DNA from: Hymenobacter terrenus
GTDB taxonomy: Bacteria; Bacteroidota; Bacteroidia; Cytophagales; Hymenobacteraceae
Assembly: GCF_000972495.1 (NCBI RefSeq)
Contig: NZ_LATM01000007.1
Coordinates: 62,001 to 126,000, forward strand
Length of the DNA: 64,000 nucleotides
Direction: 5' to 3'
The notes under the pieces are model-generated. The model was given only the letters and a program-made list of their open reading frames with translations. It did no database searches and was not told the origin of the DNA. Shown here piece after piece: positions 62,012-64,000 of this stretch. Both the position numbers and the translations under genes were made by a program. Position 1 is the stretch's first letter, and each line of letters opens with the position of its first letter.

Positions 62012-62845
62012 TTACTCCAGGATGCTCAGCAGTACTGCTACTTCGGCAGCTTTTACGGGCTCTTGTAGCTTTTCAAAGCTCATTTGCAGATTGCGCAAGG
62101 CGCGGCGCACGATGTCGAGATTGGTACAGGGTTCAAAAAAAATAGGGTTTGAAGCAATGTTCAACTGACTGACATAATGCTCTATATCCGTGCGCGAGAG
62201 CACCAAACCCCGGTTGTAGCAATTGATGTAGAACGGCTCGGCTCCTGGCAGCTCGGGGCGGAAGGTGAGCACGAACAGGTTGGGCAGATTGACTCCCGAA
62301 ACCGGCAGGTGCAGCCGCTGAGCTACCAGCAGGTAAATGACGCACAGGGTGAGCGGATTGCCCCGCTTGGTTTCAATCACGCGCTGCAACATGGAGTTGG
62401 CTGGTGAATGGAAGTGCTGAGTATTGGCCGCGAATTTGTGCACCCGGAACATAATGTGGTTCAGGGCCTGAACCTGGTCGGCGGGGTGCATTTCGGGGCG
62501 CAGGGCAGTCCAGGCTTCGAAGCGCAGTTGCTCGATGGCACGGTTCAGGGCCTGCAGGTCGGCATCGGGGTATTGGTAGGTGTTCAGCAGCCACATACCT
62601 TCGAGTAGGTCGGTGGCCCCGGCTTCGCGCCACACTTTCAGGCGCTGCTGCAAGCCCTCAAACTGCAGGTGATGAATTAAGTCTTCCAGCCGCTGCTGCT
62701 GCTGCGAATCCAGGGTTTCTTCCCACGATTCTTCCAGAAATGGAATGATACTTTCGCCCAGATTCTGAATTTTATCCTGGATTTGGGGCGCCACTTCCGG
62801 GTCGTCGAGCAGCGAGATAAGGGCTTTGATTTCTTTATTGGTCAT
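62012..62845 (-). CDS. Transglutaminase-like (SirB1-type) protein
   Basis: 277 residues, cytoplasmic. N-terminal helical part (KALISLLDDPEVAPQIQDKI), then DLLEGMWLLNTYQYPDADLQ and the transglutaminase-like core: SPANSMLQRVIETKRGNPLTLCVIYLLVAQRLHLPVSGVNLP, with FYINCYNRGLVLS. This is the SirB1 N-terminal-domain family, usually ~270 residues. The catalytic cysteine position near NPLTLCVIY looks occupied. Enzymatic activity of the family is unproven. No operon partner. Confidence 0.85.
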   Translation of the reverse strand: MTNKEIKALISLLDDPEVAPQIQDKIQNLGESIIPFLEESWEETLDSQQQQRLEDLIHHLQFEGLQQRLKVWREAGATDLLEGMWLLNTYQYPDADLQALNRAIEQLRFEAWTALRPEMHPADQVQALNHIMFRVHKFAANTQHFHSPANSMLQRVIETKRGNPLTLCVIYLLVAQRLHLPVSGVNLPNLFVLTFRPELPGAEPFYINCYNRGLVLSRTDIEHYVSQLNIASNPIFFEPCTNLDIVRRALRNLQMSFEKLQEPVKAAEVAVLLSILE

Positions 62846-62913
62846 AGAGGCAAAATGGCCACCGGTGGGGTTGCAGCGTCGAAATTAACACGCGGCAGGG
62901 CCTTTTGGGTTTC

Positions 62914-62943
62914 TGTAGCGCGGACTTTATAGTCCGCGCTACA
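62914..62943. repeat. Perfect 30-bp palindrome, family B single hairpin
   Basis: TGTAGCGCGGACTTTATAG mirrored exactly to the other side; one arm of a family B foldback standing alone. It abuts the 3' end of a pyruvate oxidase pseudogene. Confidence 0.85.
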
Positions 62944-62945
62944 GC

Positions 62946-63272
62946 CTACCGAAACAAATTCGTTTTGGCCAGCTCAAGTAGCTCACTGCCCCGCCCATTC
63001 ATTAGTGCTTTCACCGCGTAGAGGCTGAAGCCCGACACTTGCTGGCGGTCGATGCTGGGCGGCATGCTCAGTTCCTGGCGCTTCACTAGGGCCTCGCGCA
63101 GCACGCTTTTGAGCTGGCCGGGGTCGCTCACGCGGAAGCCTCGCAAGCCGGCCGGTTTAGCCACAGCTTCGCGGGCCAGGTAGTTGAGCAAGCGAGCCAC
63201 GGGCTGGGGGTACAGGCTGGTGTCGCCGGGGCCCCGCTCGGCCAGGTGCGCTTCGTGGTGGCGCTGCTGGGC
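62946..63272 (-). pseudogene. Pyruvate oxidase (poxB-type) remnant with internal deletion
   Basis: The minus frame reads HLAERGPGDTSLYPQPVARL, typical of the linker before the C-terminal ThDP domain of PoxB-type enzymes. It then jumps at LNYLAREAVAKPAGLRGFRV directly into the end of that domain (DPGQLKSVLREALVKR; GFSLYAVKALMNGRGSELLE, then TNLFR). About 150-200 residues, including the ThDP motif, are missing between the two. The 5' part of the gene is also absent; a stop (CTA on plus, 63273) lies just upstream. A dead gene. Confidence 0.7.
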
Positions 63273-63512
63273 CTACAGCAAATGCGGGTGCTGTTACTAG
63301 TAGTAGGGAGCTATTTATTGAAATAAATCTCTATCCTTCTTATTTTATCCGCTTCAAAGATAAGCCGCTAGCAGGGCAGACCTGATGACGCCCACTTTTA
63401 TCACAGAAATAGAGACGCCAAAGACGCGCTTGACTCCGGGCATTTTGCTTTTGCGCTTTCACACAGTTCACGTTGCGGGGCTGATTCGAATGCAGGGAGC
63501 ATGCACACCGTA

Positions 63513-64000
63513 CTAATCCTGCTGCGAGGGCATTTGCTGCTCCGTGGGCTGGCCGGTGCGGCGGGCAAATTTGTAGGTAAATGCCAGCACCACGTTATTC
63601 TTGGCCGACGTAATCTGCGGGATGAATTGGCCGGCTCTGTAGGCGGGCAGGTTGTAGTTAGCCTGATTCACGAGGCCTACCTGTACGATGAGGTGGGCAT
63701 TCACCTGGTAGCCCAACCCGCCGTAGACGCGGTTGCGCTCAAACACGGGGCCTTTGGGGTTGAGAAAAATTTCATCGTACGCCGAGAGGAATACCGTGCC
63801 GGCGGTGATGGTCTTTTTATTGAGCGGAAAGAAGGCATTGAGGCGGTAGCGGAACCGCTGCCGAAACGAAGTGCTGTCGTCGCGGAAGCGGAACCAGCGC
63901 TGCTCGATGCGGTAGCGGTGCTCCAGCTTCAGGCGGCTCGAATACTGGGTGAGCACCAGCTGTTCCCAGAGACGCTTTTCTACGTTGAGCGGGTGGGCGC
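63513..64000 (-). CDS. DUF2490 outer-membrane protein, 5' end outside window
   Basis: At least 162 residues; the frame stays open to the window edge (AHPLNVEKRLWEQLVLTQYS). Typical DUF2490 barrel strands follow: SRLKLEHRYRIEQRWFRFRD, RFRYRLNAFFPLNKKTI, VYGGLGYQVNAHLIVQVGLV, ending VVLAFTYKFARR with a polar tail. Likely an outer-membrane barrel of unknown role. The N-terminal signal lies beyond the window. Confidence 0.85.
   Translation of the reverse strand, partial: AHPLNVEKRLWEQLVLTQYSSRLKLEHRYRIEQRWFRFRDDSTSFRQRFRYRLNAFFPLNKKTITAGTVFLSAYDEIFLNPKGPVFERNRVYGGLGYQVNAHLIVQVGLVNQANYNLPAYRAGQFIPQITSAKNNVVLAFTYKFARRTGQPTEQQMPSQQD

Overview
The window looks like a chromosomal segment of a high-GC Bacteroidota, most probably Hymenobacter or a close Hymenobacteraceae relative. 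The signs are type IX secretion (T9SS) tails, a DUF5916 outer-membrane protein, DUF2461, DUF6702 and DUF5723 families, a TPR-transmembrane-HTH regulator, short foldback repeats in most spacers, and few Shine-Dalgarno sites. I see no rRNA, tRNA or CRISPR array.

Layout. (1) 1-3.2 kb: urease genes on the minus strand (ureAB fusion, ureC cut by the window edge, a UreH-like nickel permease), with an AT-rich orphan ORF wedged between ureAB and ureC. (2) 3.5-16.9 kb: a complete branched-chain amino acid cluster on the minus strand, ilvE-ilvD-ilvB-ilvN-ilvC-ilvA-leuA-leuC-leuD-leuB. A leader peptide rich in Val/Ile/Leu codons and a terminator/antiterminator pair lie in front of ilvE, and nearly every gene junction carries a foldback repeat. 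(3) 17.1-25.6 kb: a conserved unknown helical protein, then gltB and gltD. These two are separated by a 643-bp unit in which a small GIY-YIG nuclease gene is bracketed by two near-identical inverted foldback copies. (4) 25.9-31.9 kb: a low-GC patch of orphan genes, a LytTR protein, a decayed toxin-antitoxin pair and an XRE-type regulator facing an array of six CTAGTAAA-type sites. (5) 32-41.7 kb: dxr-rseP, an L,D-transpeptidase, a beta-propeller protein, an outer-membrane barrel and meaB. (6) 41.7-50.7 kb: T9SS cargo, two tandem SBBP-type propeller paralogues, gene debris and a TPR-HTH regulator. (7) 50.9-57 kb: a DUF5916 protein and a BlaI/M56 sensor-protease pair with three palindromic operators. 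(8) 57-64 kb: housekeeping genes (folB, DivIVA-like, WD40, Sfp-type transferase, redoxin, transglutaminase-like), a pyruvate oxidase pseudogene and a DUF2490 protein cut by the window end.

How the parts fit. The ilv/leu cluster and gltBD supply branched-chain amino acids and glutamate, the amino donor used by IlvE. An identical 13-bp word, TTAGAAATAGTAA, lies in the same orientation upstream of leuA, the ilv leader and gltB, which suggests shared control. The most original features are the GIY-YIG unit with foldback ends, the ilv attenuator, the shared 13-mer and the two multi-site operator arrays.
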